Positions 1-13,189 of a stretch of 64,000 bases of DNA are shown here, piece after piece; within the stretch, counting starts at the first letter, position 1, and every line of letters begins with the position of its first letter. The position numbers and the translations under genes were made by a program. Below the pieces are notes generated by a model. That model saw only the letters and a program-made list of their open reading frames with translations, searched no databases and was not told the DNA's origin. This DNA is from Nymphalis io. Taxonomy: Eukaryota > Arthropoda > Insecta > Lepidoptera > Nymphalidae. The stretch covers positions 3,968,001 to 4,032,000 of the forward strand of contig NC_065903.1 in the NCBI RefSeq assembly GCF_905147045.1, in the 5' to 3' direction.

Positions 1-2719
1 AATTTTAATTGAAAATCGCGGTCTTAAAAATACACCACTGAGTTTCATGTAATTTGTGTTTATTATTCATTTCATGCTCGGTGGTGAAGGAAGTGCATGT
101 TTTGGTTAAAATTTTGTCACAATATGTGTGACGTCCACTCTTATTGGATCATCGTGGAGGATTAAACAAAAAAACGCTTTCTTCAAAAGGAGCTAAGACC
201 TTTGCCGGGCAGTGTAATATTTACTTAATCTCTTTCGAATCTAAAAGTATTTTAAGAATAACATTTTTTACTCCAGAAAGTTTTTAAAGAATAAAATGTT
301 ATGTTAATTTATGCGTCTGGAATGAAGCAGATACTAGAAAATTTTGCACGGGCTTCATATTTGAAATTGACTATTCTTTAGTTAAGGTATTTTTTAAAAT
401 TGGAAATATTAATAATATTCAGGTTTTCCACCCAACAAACTGACCAAATATTATTGTATTTTTTCTATTATTATACATTCGATTTCAATACATTTGAATA
501 TCGAACACATCTTTGTTTTTTCTTCTTCTGAACGTACCCTTGCGATTTTACAACTGCCATTTGCATATAGAATTTCGATAGAGTGCTGAAATGTATTATA
601 GCGATCATGTTACGTATATATGTAAGATTTTATTTTCTTTATGGAATATTACATCGATATAATATTTAAAATTTCATTTATATTTCGGTGTATAAATTTA
701 AATTATTTTAAACAAGGCTTCTATTTTTAGTGGAGTTGCGTGATACAATTTGAGATGTAATTTTATATCTTTCGAAAGTATAGTGTTATTTTATTATTGT
801 AATTATAAATAAAAGAGTGAATGATTTTATTAGAAACAGTATTCCAAAAATAGCTATAATATATTTATAATAGTTATTTATATGTGTTTTAGAATAGAAA
901 AGAATATGCTTTATTGTACACCAAAAGAGTTACAGAACCATTTTAAACACAAACACAAAAGGAACGAAAATGTGTTTTACAATTATGTTTTTACTTGTTT
1001 GTCACGCCCAAGCTGTTGAAGTTGGGTTGTTCAGTTAAATAGAATTAGAAATTGGCCTGGTGATTTTTTTTAAATTTTAGTTTGCATATGTAATGTGCTA
1101 TACACGATAGTATTTGTCAGCGTTTGTCAGTATTTGTCCCGTGATGCCCCTCGAAGAGACGGAGTGGGTACAACTGTTGTTTTAGTTGGTATTTCGGTGC
1201 AATAAGAGAGGTATGTAGGCCCCGCCCTTCATGTGGTGGAAAGACGTAATTCGTATTATCCAGCGAGATAAAAAAAGTTATATACTGTGTAAGACGATTG
1301 CACTTATAAATAATAATGGAATGTTTCTATTAAAAAAAATACACTTCAAAAAGCTTAAATAAAATTTTACGACGTTCATCTATCTTGCAATAGATAAGTG
1401 TCTAAATCTGTCTCGTAGTACGCAACGAGCTTAAAAATAATGCCATAATGCTCTAATTCAATTATCTATGCTTTAATACCTAAGTTCAAACAGCAATTCT
1501 TTAGAAAAAAATACCTTATAATGGAAGCACTATTTACCAAGACTATTTTCAAAATAATTTATTTAATTAATTTTAATTAATTTATTTATCTAATCAGGCT
1601 TATAAAATTACCAGTTATTTTAAAGAACATTAGATTAGAATTATCTAAACAAAAACTTCATTTAAACGTTACGTTACCTCATAATAACTGGGAAAGCTTA
1701 AAGTGTTCTCATATATATAAAAACCAAATGAAAACATACCATATTATTATATAATATATATAAGTCAACTATATATTTTATATATATTTTATCCGTTTTA
1801 TTTCATAATTCTTGTTTTCATTAAAGTTTGAGTTGGTTCTTTGAAAACGCAGGGCATAATCTTAAAAAATGCACGACTGCGGTCGTAACTGGAATATAAT
1901 ATTATATAAAAAGAGTAAATAATGAATATATATAGTTCCAATCAACCAGTAACCGTGTGCATTTATAAGAAAATCTGTTGGCACTGTGCCAAACCTTGAA
2001 TGCAATGTCTGGTCAGAATGTTTTTTAATGTATTAACATGTTTACTTATTAGCATGCTAGCGCTGAATGTTCGATAGTGCGTGACGATTTGTTTTCTAAA
2101 ACGTTTGTAAATAGTCCGCAAGGTATGAAAAAATATAATTTTTATTATTCACTCTGAAAAAAATGTCTGAAATTCTTGGTCAATATGATGTTATTAACCT
2201 TAATAACAAGTAACCAAAATAACAAGTAATAACCAAAATAACAATAATATTTATAATCATTTATGAAATCTATTAATGTAATAGATGCGCCCGCGGTTTT
2301 ACCCGCGAAAAACTTAAAGAAATCACTAAGACGAGACTGATAATATTTCGGTGTATACAACATTTGTAGTTTTATTTTCGTGGGATATTCGTATTTATAT
2401 TATTGGTCATGAGAAAAACAGCATGTCTCTTAAATATTTTCTGTTATACTTGAATGTCTTTCCCTGTGCTTTATTTATCGTGACTGAAAGGTAAATTTCT
2501 GTGTTTAAAAAATAAGTACTTAATATCAACTAACCGACTAAGTAAAAATTTAACGAAACAATAAGAAAAAAATATATGCGGTGACAAAACAAAATACATA
2601 TCTAATCTATAAACTTTGACTTAAAAATTAATTTACAAACCGAAAACAAATGCTTAAGTATCTGTATTTTCGATCAATTTACTCAACTACCTGTTCAAAT
2701 ATGTCAAAACGTTTGCTTC
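1..2719. other. AT-rich DNA, no gene seen
   Basis: Very AT-rich, with frequent stops in all frames. No recognised repeat family copy and no plausible exon. Confidence 0.7.
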
Positions 2720-4050
2720 ATATAACTTAATGGTAACAGCGGGGCAGGCGGCGCGTGGGCTACGCGTGGGCAGGTTTGGGTATGATTGATCATATAGATC
2801 TGAGCTCAACTTACATTGGAAGAATCTAAGTCTTTGAAACTGTTCATTTTTTAACTTTGATTTGTTCCTATAAACTTTCAATCATCATCATTTTACATAC
2901 TATCATTTATAGGTAGCTAAAGTTTCAGCTAATTGAACTGAACAGTTAATTTATAGTATTTGTATCAAATAAATTTCCGACATGATTCTTTAAGATGACA
3001 TAACTTTTTTTTTATAAGCCGATTGAAATAAACAGTCAATTTTAAGTGAAGTTTGCCACAATGCAATAGTGAAAACCGCACCCAAATCCCTTAAGTTGTT
3101 TCTAAGATTAGCGCGCATAAACGCACAAAAATTCTAAGAATTATTGTTTTGAGTGCTACTGCGTTAATTAAGGCCCCCCAATAGTATTTTTTCTTATATA
3201 TCTCCCAAAAAAAATATAAACTCAGCGGTCAGTTACATTTTCACTATATCTAATAGCTACTTAGTCTAAATTAGAGTCACCAGCGTTCGGTGAGGCCTTC
3301 TCACTGTTTATGGCCTCTTGGTACATGAGACACTCGCTCCAATAACCAAGATTGGAGTCATACACGTTCGTGAGACCTTCTCAGTGTTTATGATCCTCTA
3401 GTACATGAGACACTAGTTACAAAGCAATATATTTTTTATTGTTTTTTTTTTATCCGTAATATGTACAGTTTTTTTAATAAGCAACTTACCTAACAAAATT
3501 TATTATAAACGAATATATATACAGAGGTTTACCAGGTCCCTGTTACCAGTGAGCGCCGTGCGTCCCCAACTTACCTGCGTACGATGCATAACTCAATGCT
3601 ATAGGCAACAGCGCGGCAGTCGGTGCACTTTACATATACGCATATGATTGATCATATAGATCTGATCTCAACTTACATGGGAAGAATCTTAATCTCTGAA
3701 ACTGACCATTTTTAAACTGTTTTGTTTGTATAAACTTTCAATCATCATCATTTTACAGACTTAAATTTTTATTATTTATCATTTAAAGGTAGCTAAAGTT
3801 TCAGAAAATTCAACTGAACAGTTATTTTATAGCATTTTTATCGGAAAATGTTCGACATGATTCTTTAAAATATATTTTTTTATTTATAAACCGAAATTTG
3901 TCACATTACATTTGTAATAAAACAAACACACAAACGCACAAACAGAAAAAATCTAACAATCATTGCTTTGGGTTCTATAGCATTGATAAAGACCTCCGAT
4001 AATAGATTTACTCGTTTATTTTCCATGTAGAGACAGCGATCAGTTACATT
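2720..4050. repeat. Diverged direct duplication of about 0.5 kb
   Basis: 2720-3240 and 3600-4050 share blocks in the same order: ATGATTGATCATATAGATCT, AACTTTCAATCATCATCATT, a GTAGCTAAAGTTTCAG block, CATGATTCTTTAA, and CAGCG(G/A)TCAGTTACATTT. No coding potential. Either a local duplication or two copies of an unrecognised element. Confidence 0.75.
3271..3416. repeat. Two-copy 80-bp tandem repeat
   Basis: Copy 1 from 3273 and copy 2 from 3353 share AGAGTCA/GGAGTCA, GAGGCCTTCTCACTG versus GAGACCTTCTCAGTG, and TAGTACATGAGACACT-like sequence. It separates the two halves of the 2720-4050 duplication. Confidence 0.7.
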
Positions 4051-5056
4051 TATATTAAATGTATAGTAAAGATATTCTTGATAAAGAATATTCTTAAAAC
4101 TAAAATACAAATCGTAAAATAAATATTAAAAATATCGCATAGAATACATTTCGATTTTTGAACCTGAATAATAGCAGCTCCAGCTCAAGTATTTTATAAG
4201 TGTAGTTAATAAGACTCATGACTCTCCTTATAAATAGCTCGGTAGAGTAAAAAGTGCTATGACTGTAACATACCTTTACCTATTAAATGGTTTTGCTATT
4301 AATGGTATAGCTGTGTTGGTTTTTTCGTTATTCTTGATAAGTCTATATGTGTTGATTGTTTTTCCATCAAGCTATTAATCTTTAAATATGAGATAACCAT
4401 AAACAAAAAACCGAACTAAAATGTATAGCTTACCAAACAGTTTCGAATCGAGTATATTTGAAAGGGCCGTACGAATCATATATCAAGCGCAGTACAGGCA
4501 TTGAAGGATGCTGTAATATCCGCCAAGAAATGACATTGTTGAATAATGCCTGAGATGTTCAGAGAGAATAAAGGCTATGGAGTCGCATAGGTTAAGAAAT
4601 GGGAAAGGAAATGAACTTCTACGTTCCGACATGTGGTGAATCTAAAACTGGAAGAAAACAGCTTTCACTATTACATATTAATATTTTAAGTAATTTCAAA
4701 TCGAAACAAATAACATTTCAAATCAATCTTAAGGATTTTTTTTGCTGTTGCTTATTTATTTTTATATAATAAAATATATTTTTGAATTGGTCTGAACTTT
4801 GTTCAGGTCTGGTGGGCATCCGCATCATTACTTCTATCAGTTCAAGTGTCTTTAAGCAAAGGTAAGGACATCGAATCAGTAGACCGAATGCTCGTCTGCT
4901 TACTTAAATAAATAATAAAAACAATAACATATTTTTGAGATGCACATTAGAATGCTGGCAAAATTAAATAAAAAATAGCTATATAACTTAGAATACCTTC
5001 TAGGTAATATATATACTTATCGATATAAATTAATTAGTTATATTGTTACCAAATGT
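4051..5056. other. AT-rich DNA, no gene seen
   Basis: No supported feature. A slightly more GC-rich stretch near 4440-4660 has no long ORF and I could not assign it. Confidence 0.6.
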
Positions 5057-5345
5057 AATGTGCTTTGTACAAGATCGTCTGGGTAAGTACCACCCACTGA
5101 TCAAATATTCCACAAAACAGCAATTGTAAGTAATTGATATTGTTATGTTCCGGTTCGAACGGTGAGTGAGCCAGTGTAATTATAGGCACAAGGGACATAA
5201 CATCTTAGTTCCTAAGGTTGGTAGCGCATTGGCGATGTAAGCTATGGTTAACGTTTCTTACAATGCCAATGTCTATGGGTGTTGGTGACCACTTAGCATC
5301 TGGTGGCTCATACGCTCGGTCACCTATTTATTCTACAAAAATAAA
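5057..5345 (+). repeat. SINE-like family B
   Basis: Poly(A)-tailed dispersed repeat of about 285 bp, read from GTGCTTTGTACAAGATCGTC through GTGAGTGAGCCAGTGTAAT and TTGGTGGC-like sequence to TATTCTACAAAA. I see no clear tRNA A box, so its origin is undecided. At least a dozen copies occur in this window. Confidence 0.85.
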
Positions 5346-6391
5346 AATAAATCTATTATGATTCAGTGAGTTCACAGATTCAAATTAACTTACACGAGTC
5401 GATATACATATTTATATTTTATTATTTATATGTGTTTATTTATATTTTATTATTTATAGAAACAAAAGGTATAAATTGGATAACATTGATCAATTAGTTA
5501 TTTTATTTTTCTTACCATTGATAAAAAAAGAAACTCCTATCGAATTTAACATGTCACCAAGACTCGGTTTTAGATTTATTAAATTCAAGAAGAAAATCGT
5601 AATTATGATTTAGTTTCACTATGTAGCGCTCTTGTGTGGCATTTTTTTGTTTTGTTTCTCTGTTTTTGCTCTTCTTTTTACTTTCTTTAGCTTTAATTCA
5701 AATTAATTGTATTTAGTTATGTAAATTAAATTAACTGTACCTACACTTATATAATAATACCGTTCCTGTAAAATTTTTCTGCATATAATGTGTTTTTTTT
5801 CTGTAAAACACTGTTGGCTTGTAGAAATCAATAAAATGAAATATTAAAAACAATATAAACACATAAAATCAAATCAAATAATTCTTGTTTCAAGTAGGCT
5901 TATAAGGGCACTTTTGAATCATCATCTTTCATATTGAATTAAATTTACAGTTAGCTACAGCATTGCCTGATGCACTCCATGCATCCAAAATTTTATCTAC
6001 TTCCATTAATTTGATGGTTAGTGATACTTTACGTCTTTAAACAAAGCCAAAATCGTTATTTACTCTGTCCACGAGTTACGTTTTTCCGAGTGTGAATTTA
6101 CATTGCCAGATATCTGCGTGTTACCTGAATTTACCGTGTTTCGCTAATCACCTCAGGGTATACAAAAAACATTAGGTTTCGTTGGTGAAGTTGGAGGCGA
6201 GCCAACCGCAAGTTCTAGCGTGCTAGGCTGGGTACATAACTGCGATCGATTTGGCGACTGTAACAGGTGCAAATTGATTTCTTCATCTGTCAATTGACTC
6301 AATTTATGAATTGACAAACGTCGATCGTCTTCGTTATAATTGAGATTGTGTAGTAATTCAGGACAAATCTAAGTGTTTCATATAATATATT

Positions 6392-6657
6392 GCTGGGCTA
6401 AAGGCCTTTTTTGAGGATAAGGTTTGGAGCTTATTCCACCACGCTGCTCCAGTGCAGGTTGGTGGAATACACATGTGGCAGAATTTCAGTTAAATTAAAC
6501 ACATGAGGTTTCCTCACGATGTTTTCGTTCACCGTAAAGCACGAGATGAATTATAATCACAAATTAAGTACATGAAAATTCAGAGGCACTTGCCCGGGGG
6601 TGAACTCATGATCATCGGTTAAGATTCACGCGTTCTTACCACTAGGCCATCTCGGCT
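6392..6657 (-). repeat. SINE family A, 3'-truncated
   Basis: The tRNA-like head (CCGAGATGGCCTAGTGG) is at the high-coordinate end. The last 40 bases of the family are missing at the low end. Confidence 0.82.
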
Positions 6658-7524
6658 TTTTATTCTGTATAGTCTTAATATTCTGATAAGAAGACCAGAA
6701 TTGTGTATAATCGGTTGGTAATATTTATCAAAATTTAAAAAAAAATAATATTCAAATAGACTTTCTTATGAAAAGTTTCAATAGAAGACATATTTTATAT
6801 GTCGTTTGTATTATTATTATGTATATTCTTTTGGAGTATGCTCATAAAATTAAATACTTATATTTGTGATTATAATAAAGTTTTAATAGTGTGCACGAGG
6901 CTTTAACAAGTTCGAAATCAATGGAAGTCTTTACAATTACCACTGCCGTAAACATTTCTGTTTATTTATTCATTTAAGAAATTTGTGTAACTTTCAAAAG
7001 GCTAACGTAGGTTAGACTTTAGTTTCGGTACTTACAAATTTAAAATAACTGATTTTAAAGATAGTTGTAGTGAAATTTTGCTAAATTTGTCAAAATGCGT
7101 ACTCAGGCCTTATATTGGAAATTCTCTTTTATTGAAAATCTTTTCCGATTTACTAAATTGAGTAAAAAAATATAATTCAACAAATATTTTTTATTCGATA
7201 CAATAGCGAGGTGGATATCCTAAACTAACGTAATTAAATCTTCTACTTCAACAGAATGTAAGTAACCATGTTTGGTAGCAGTACCATTTAAAATCGACTA
7301 CAGTTACAAAAATAGTCTACCATGGTATACAAATAAACAGATAAAATGAAGTGACAAATAAATTAACTATAAGGTTAAACCGTAAATACACTTTAAAGAC
7401 CTAAACGTCTTGTTGCAAAAGTAATTTCCTTAAGACAAGCGCATAACTAGATTTCCCCCAAACTTATAATAGCTTTGCAGTTGTTTTGATAATGCATAAT
7501 AGTATTTAATTCAGATGTAAAACT

Positions 7525-7680
7525 AACATTATAAATGCGAAAGTATTCTGACTGTCTGTTACGCTTTCACAGCTAAATCACTGAATCGATTTCGATTAAA
7601 TTTGGTATGAAGCAAGTTTGAGCCCCAAGAACAAGACACTATATTTTTACACCTATCTAATTAGTTAACTATATATTCAG
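7525..7680 (+). mobile_element. Possible non-autonomous Helitron or MITE fragment
   Basis: ACATTATAAATGCGAAAGTA, a GTCTGTTACGCTTTCACAGC block and AAATTTGGTATGAAG make up a sequence type that recurs across lepidopteran genomes in small non-autonomous elements. Recognised from general knowledge; no termini can be defined here. Confidence 0.45.
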
Positions 7681-8289
7681 ATTCAGAAATAAAATGTAAC
7701 AAACAAACCTATTCATCGTTCTAATAATAGTCTCAATTAATTTGGACTACAATTTTAATGCAATAATGTTACTCTCTTTATCATTCTTTTCGCTAACGTT
7801 ATAAAATTATTATATTTTAAATAAATAATATACTATTTTCTAATATTTTAAATGAAAAACATACCACAAGTAATTTTATGATTGATGATGTTAAATTTTC
7901 TTAATAATTCGATTATAATTAAATCTCTTGATTGATGTCTGCTCAAGCTTATCCCATTTATTGTTAGTGCAGTGTGTTTTTCTCTTCCATTAATTGCCAT
8001 CTAAAATAGTTTATTTTAATTTTTAGAATGCAGATATGCCTGCTATTGATAAGTGGGAGGGAACTTTGGTCCATAAAAATTGGCAGTGCAAGAAGTATAA
8101 AACATTATTTACAACTATGAGTAGATTTCTTATACCTTAAACTGTTCAATGTTCTTCAGCCACACTTCAAATTGGAACACAGAACTATATATCAGGGTAT
8201 TGGTGTTAGTCGGGTAGTGAATAATTAAAGAGTTAGTCCACCATTAATGACCACTGAGACCAATGACCAATGAAATGAGACTACTCATC

Positions 8290-9005
8290 ATAAATGTGGG
8301 TGGGTTCGAACCCACCTTTTTTTATTTCGTGGGGAAATCCTCATGGTTACCCTCCATATCTGATGATACAAGGAGGGTTATGTCGGACTCTTACCGACTA
8401 AAACCACCACGGTTCCAGCGATCCACACTTGGTGAAGTTGCGGGTACGCTTTCGCATTCTTCCGCGCCTCCACCTGTAGCTGTTCTTTTTGTCGAACCCT
8501 TCGATGTTAAATACCCCTATTCTCGACCTGGGGGACCCTATACTTTGAGCAATGAACTCCCCCTTTTCATTGCCCGGAGGTTCTCTTCATGGAGGTAAAT
8601 AGTTGGCGTTGCGATACCGTCTGTACCCTGTTCTCCTTCGGCGCATCGGGTCTGCGAGTGCAGCTTTCTCCCTTTCTCTCTCCGCCGCCTCCATTTGCTT
8701 CATGACACCATCACAAAAGGTTATCATCGCCTTCCAGGACTTTTCGCTCTCTAGCATGGACTTTACCACAGCTGGTAGCGATAAATCTTCTCCTACAGCT
8801 GCAATCAAGTCTCGATTCCTCCCATGCAGGGCACACTTGTAAAGATGTGTCGCTGTGTCCTCCTGCGCTCCGCAAGCATGGCAAATTGCGGTTGGTTCCC
8901 TCCCAGCTATTTTCCACAGATATCTCCCGAAACATCCGTGTCCTGAGAGAATCTGCACCAAATGGAAAGTCAGTGGAGAACGTTGCCTTTTACACCATTT
9001 GAGCA
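8290..9005 (-). mobile_element. 5'-truncated R1-clade LINE, 3' end
   Basis: The minus strand codes from about 9000 to 8587: LKWCKRQRSPLTFHLVQILS then GHGCFGRYLWKI, CHACGAQEDTATHLYKC, and a charged C-terminus ending NANYLPP. The CCHC-type cluster (C-x2-C-x7-H-x4-C) after GHGCFG is the usual C-terminus of R1-clade LINEs. The GC-rich 8290-8586 segment is its 3' UTR. It lies in AT-rich unique DNA, not in 28S rDNA. Confidence 0.8.
8587..9000 (-). pseudogene. R1-clade RT C-terminal fragment
   Basis: About 137 open codons with no native start. The zinc-knuckle-like cluster Cys-x2-Cys-x7-His-x4-Cys is followed by an Arg/Glu-rich tail (EAAEREREKAALADPMRRRR). The RT and endonuclease domains are absent. 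See the element entry for the 3' UTR. Confidence 0.78.
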
Positions 9006-9149
9006 GGACCGGGCTAGTTCAACCTAGTTCAACCTTCACAATGTCTTATCACTAGTTATCGTCAGTTATCGCACATGCTATTTGTCATACAATTCATCCA
9101 TTTTTCTCATCCACATTCATATTAAAGTCTCTTATATAATTTTAATCTG

Positions 9150-9413
9150 AACTAGTGGTAGGGCTTTGTGCAAGCTCGTCTGGGTAGGTACCATCCACTG
9201 ATCAGATATTATTGTTCTGTTCTGGTTTGAAGGGTGAGTGAACCTGTGTAATTAAAGGCACAAGGGACATAACATCTTAGTTCCCAAGGCTGGTGGCGCA
9301 TTGGCGATGTAAAGGTCGATTAACATTTCTTACAATGCCAATGTTTATGGGCATTGGTGACAACATACCATCAGGTGGTCCATATGCTCGTCCGCCTACA
9401 TATAATATAAAAA
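9150..9413 (+). repeat. SINE-like family B
   Basis: Begins ACTAGTGGTAGGGCTTTGTG and ends with ATATAATATAAAAAAAC. It lies just right of the R1-clade fragment. Confidence 0.85.
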
Positions 9414-9782
9414 AACATGCTAATTGGTTACCGTAAAGCTTTATGTACATACATAAGTTCTAAATTGTTGTTAGTGTGAATGAGTAGGTATAGTAATAGA
9501 TTGGCGGTTGGAATTCGGCCAAATCTAAAATCGTTAGTGTTTCTGACTTTCTGTTTGAACTGGAAGTTTTGTTGACGGCAACTATATATATATTATTTAG
9601 TTTGTTAATTTAACGAATCGCGTTAATTCAGTGAAAATGATTGTAATGTTTTCAAATTTGCAGTTTGTGTATTTATTGTTTAATTTGCATATCAAGTTTG
9701 TATATATGTTTTCATTTTTCAAAAGTAAACTTGGTTAAATTTTTGTTGAATTTCAAGAATTCGTTGAACCTAGAAAACGGTA

Positions 9783-10085
9783 CAGTACAGTAACAGCCTG
9801 TAAATGTCCCACTGCTGGGCTAAGGCCTCCTCTCCCTTTTTTGAGGAGAAGGTTTGAAGCTTATTCCACCACGCTGCTCCAGTGCGGGTTGGTAGAATAC
9901 ACATGTGGCAGAATTTCGATAAAATTAGACACATGCAGGTTTCCTCACGATGTTTTCCTTCACCGAAAAGCACGAGATGAATTATAAACAGAAATTAAGC
10001 ACATGTAAATTCAGAGGTGCTTGCCCGGGTTTGAACCCACGTTCATCGGTTAAGATTCACGCGTTCTTACCACTGGGCCATCTCG
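9783..10085 (-). repeat. tRNA-derived SINE family A, full length
   Basis: 303 bp. The minus strand begins CGAGATGGCCCAGTGGTAAG (pol III A-box-like) and has GGTTCAAACCC (B box), then a body ending in CAGCCTGTTAC-like sequence. It is flanked by AGAAAACGGTA at 9772-9782 and 10086-10096, so ends are exact. Confidence 0.9.
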
Positions 10086-11756
10086 AGAAAACGGTATAAC
10101 CAAATAAATTTATATATTTGTAATATCTAGAAAAAAACTTAATATTAGACATTTTAATGTATATTTTTGTTTTATACAAACAATTTATATATATACGTAT
10201 ATTTAATAAATAGGTTTAATTACTTTGCATATTTGAATAGTTTTAAGAATATTATAAAAATAAAAAATAAATAATTATCTATCTATGCTTTATATCCAAA
10301 AGGATTTATTTTACTCTATAAGAGAATGTCGATAATGAAACTATATAATACGACTACAACGCCATTACCGGCGGTGTGGTGGTTGGATTCCTTAACAACG
10401 TACCTCTTACGTTTATGAAAAACTTCACGATGATCAGATGAGTAGTTAGGACATGCAAACAAACAAACAAACAAATTCACTTTTGCTTTTATAATATTAG
10501 TTACAATAATTAATCATTTTGATTTTTCTAATGATTTCTCCATTCGGGACCCCTTTAAGCATCTATTACGTAAATTCCATACCGAATAAAATCATATAAT
10601 TATATTATATAAAATATATTATCTCGATATACTTTTTAAATAGCAAAACAATGATATTGTGATATTAAATGATATTTAAAAAATTAAGAGGCGTCACAAC
10701 TCATACCGAGCATTAGACAATTATTATATTATATGTATGTGTTTAATATTTTTGTGCAAATTTAATCTTTTTAAAAATAGAAATGTGAAAATCGCTTTTA
10801 AAAATACGTTACTGTGCGAGAGAGGGCGGTACATGATGTAAAGTGGAGTTGAATTTAAGTTCAGTGTTGGCAATGAGTGGAGTACTCGGAGCTTTCCATT
10901 TCCAACGAGTTTAAACGCTTTCTCCGCAATACTTACACTCTAGTACTTAATACTAACCAAACAAAAATTATAGTTCCTTTAAAATATTACCGATTTTTAG
11001 TGTTTTGTAAAAAAATATTTAATTATGAGACACTTAAGTTGTCTTTATGTTAAAGATTGTTTTTGTATCTCTTATACATTGTTTTACATCCTCGTGAGTC
11101 TGGATCTTGTGATGTCATAACATTACAATTAATTTAACCAGTATAATTTTTAATTAAATGTTTGAGGCACAAATTTCGGTACATTAATTATTTACGCTTC
11201 TAATTTGGCATAGACTCATTATTTCAGGTCAAATAAAAGAGCAAAGAAAATCTCGAAAGGCAGTAAGACCAACTAGTTATTACAATCTACCATCCGACAT
11301 TCGTATTAAGACTTTGTTATTACAAATGAGTTTGTGGAGCGCGCCGGCTGTAAAATATTCAAATATTATATGCATGCATTTTGTGTGCAAAATAATTAAA
11401 CATTGGATAGGATATTTCAAAAATCGAACTTGCCATTCCGAATTCGGCGTGTAAAATAAATACTAGATTTTTTTTTTAATTTTTAAGGATCTTTTTTTGG
11501 ATGCAATGACAGCAAAATATCAAGTTCTCTACTGACGAGAAATGTTGTTCTTTTACGAGTTATTACATAAATTCTTGTTCTCGATGTTATTATTTTATTA
11601 TATACAGTTCAGGATAAAAAAAACTGGGAACCTTACAACCTTTGTTTGATCTAATAAAGGTTGGAATCTTAATTTTATTTCGTTAATACATATTTAAAAA
11701 AATGGTTTACATATTTAAAAAAAAATATTATGACTGTGTAAATAAAAACGATCTTG

Positions 11757-12065
11757 TCCGATTTAGAACACGGCGGTCAGTTTTAAGAGAGATTAGCCAA
11801 CTGCGCAGGACATATTATAGTGCACAAGTGTGCGCAAACATAGGTTTACTCTCTTTTCCCTTCCTCTCATAATACGATGGGGCAGCAATCTGAAACGACT
11901 GGAAAGAGTTCAGGCGTAGGACCAACGGCTTAACGTTATTTCTAAGGCACGGGAGTGAACACACTACACGGTTAGGGTTGCTACTGACGGGACGACAGAA
12001 AGACCAAATAACTTTTTATTGACCGGGTCTCGGGATCTGTAGCCGTTAGACTAACGAAGCAGTCT
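11757..12065 (-). repeat. SINE family C, diverged
   Basis: Recognisable by GAGAGATTAGCCAACTGCGC, the GTGCACAAGTGTGCGCAAAC block and a decayed head near 12040-12065. Confidence 0.75.
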
Positions 12066-13089
12066 AATACAAAAATAATACATAATTAAATCTCTCAAAT
12101 AACAGAAAATATAAAAGTATAAAACAACACCATTGGAATTTTTATTAAAACGTTTTATATTATGGTATACAAAACTGTTTTTTAAAAGATTTCATACGTA
12201 CTGAAAATATTATATACACTGTAATCAATGTATGCTTTATATGGATTTTGTTTTATTTCTCAATTAGCTGACCGTCCTGAGTTCTGTTAATAAATTATTC
12301 GTAATATTATAGTATCATATTGTGCTCTTTTACTTCACTCTCAAAGGTTCATTAAAAATATATACAATTCTTAATTATTATTGGTTATTAATTAATAAAA
12401 TTTAAACGAACAAGAAACGAGTAATTTTACTGGGGATTAATAGAAAAACATTATATAGTGTTTCAGTTTTATTATAAACTTGCATTTTCGATAGTAAAAA
12501 ACGTACATTTATGGCACCTAAAATTTGTTAAAAATCCTATCTAATTATAGTAACACTTAATAATAACATTAATGTCCTTCTGGGCTATAATTCTACTAAC
12601 AAATTGTCACTTATTGCAATCGAACTGAAACGTAAGCCGTTTAACCGTTTTTCTTTTCTACTAATACAACGAATCAGTTGTGGTTCGGTTGAAGTTGGAT
12701 CGGAATAGAATCGGGAACTTATCGCAACCCTTATCAATTAGTAGAATTGACTCCCCGTTACAATTCAACGTATCGTAACCGTTGTTATTCTATATAGTAG
12801 AATTCAAAGGTCACCTTTCCTTATGTGGTATTGGCTATTTAATCATGCTACTCCTGTGAATATTTCGTTTCACACGTGTATATTTCATCATAATGCTTTC
12901 ATAGTGGTGAAGCTACTATTAACTAGCTAAATTAAAAAAAAGTATGTAAAACGAAACAACTTGGACTCAGGAAAACTATAAGATTTTAATATATGTTGTA
13001 ATTAGTGGAATTAATATGAATTGCCACCATCGAATATGTGAAATAAAATGATACAATTTTAAATTCCAAATGCGATATTTATGCGGCTC

Positions 13090-13189
13090 AGTAACAGCCT
13101 GTGAATGTCCCACTACTGGGCTAAGACTTCCTCTTCCCTTTTTGAGGAGAAGGTTTGGAGGTTAATCCATCACGCTGCTCCAATGCGGG
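13090..13189 (-). repeat. SINE family A, 5'-truncated, with TSD
   Basis: Only the last 100 bp of the family, flanked by TTATGCGGCTC at 13079-13089 and 13190-13200. This shows that the family mobilises by target-primed reverse transcription with 5' truncation. Confidence 0.85.

Larger units (their letters stand above)
5346..8289. other. AT-rich DNA between repeats
   Basis: Apart from SINE family A at 6392-6657 and the possible Helitron piece at 7525-7680 I see no gene, exon pair or structural RNA. Confidence 0.6.

Noticed and set aside
8263..8598. A plus-strand protein of 111 codons
   Set aside because: It overlaps the GC-rich 3' UTR of the R1-clade element on the opposite strand and has no recognisable domain.
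12589..12808. A MITE bounded by ATTCTACTA / TAGTAGAAT
   Set aside because: The short inverted match occurs, but there are three such words and no flanking duplication, so ends could not be set.
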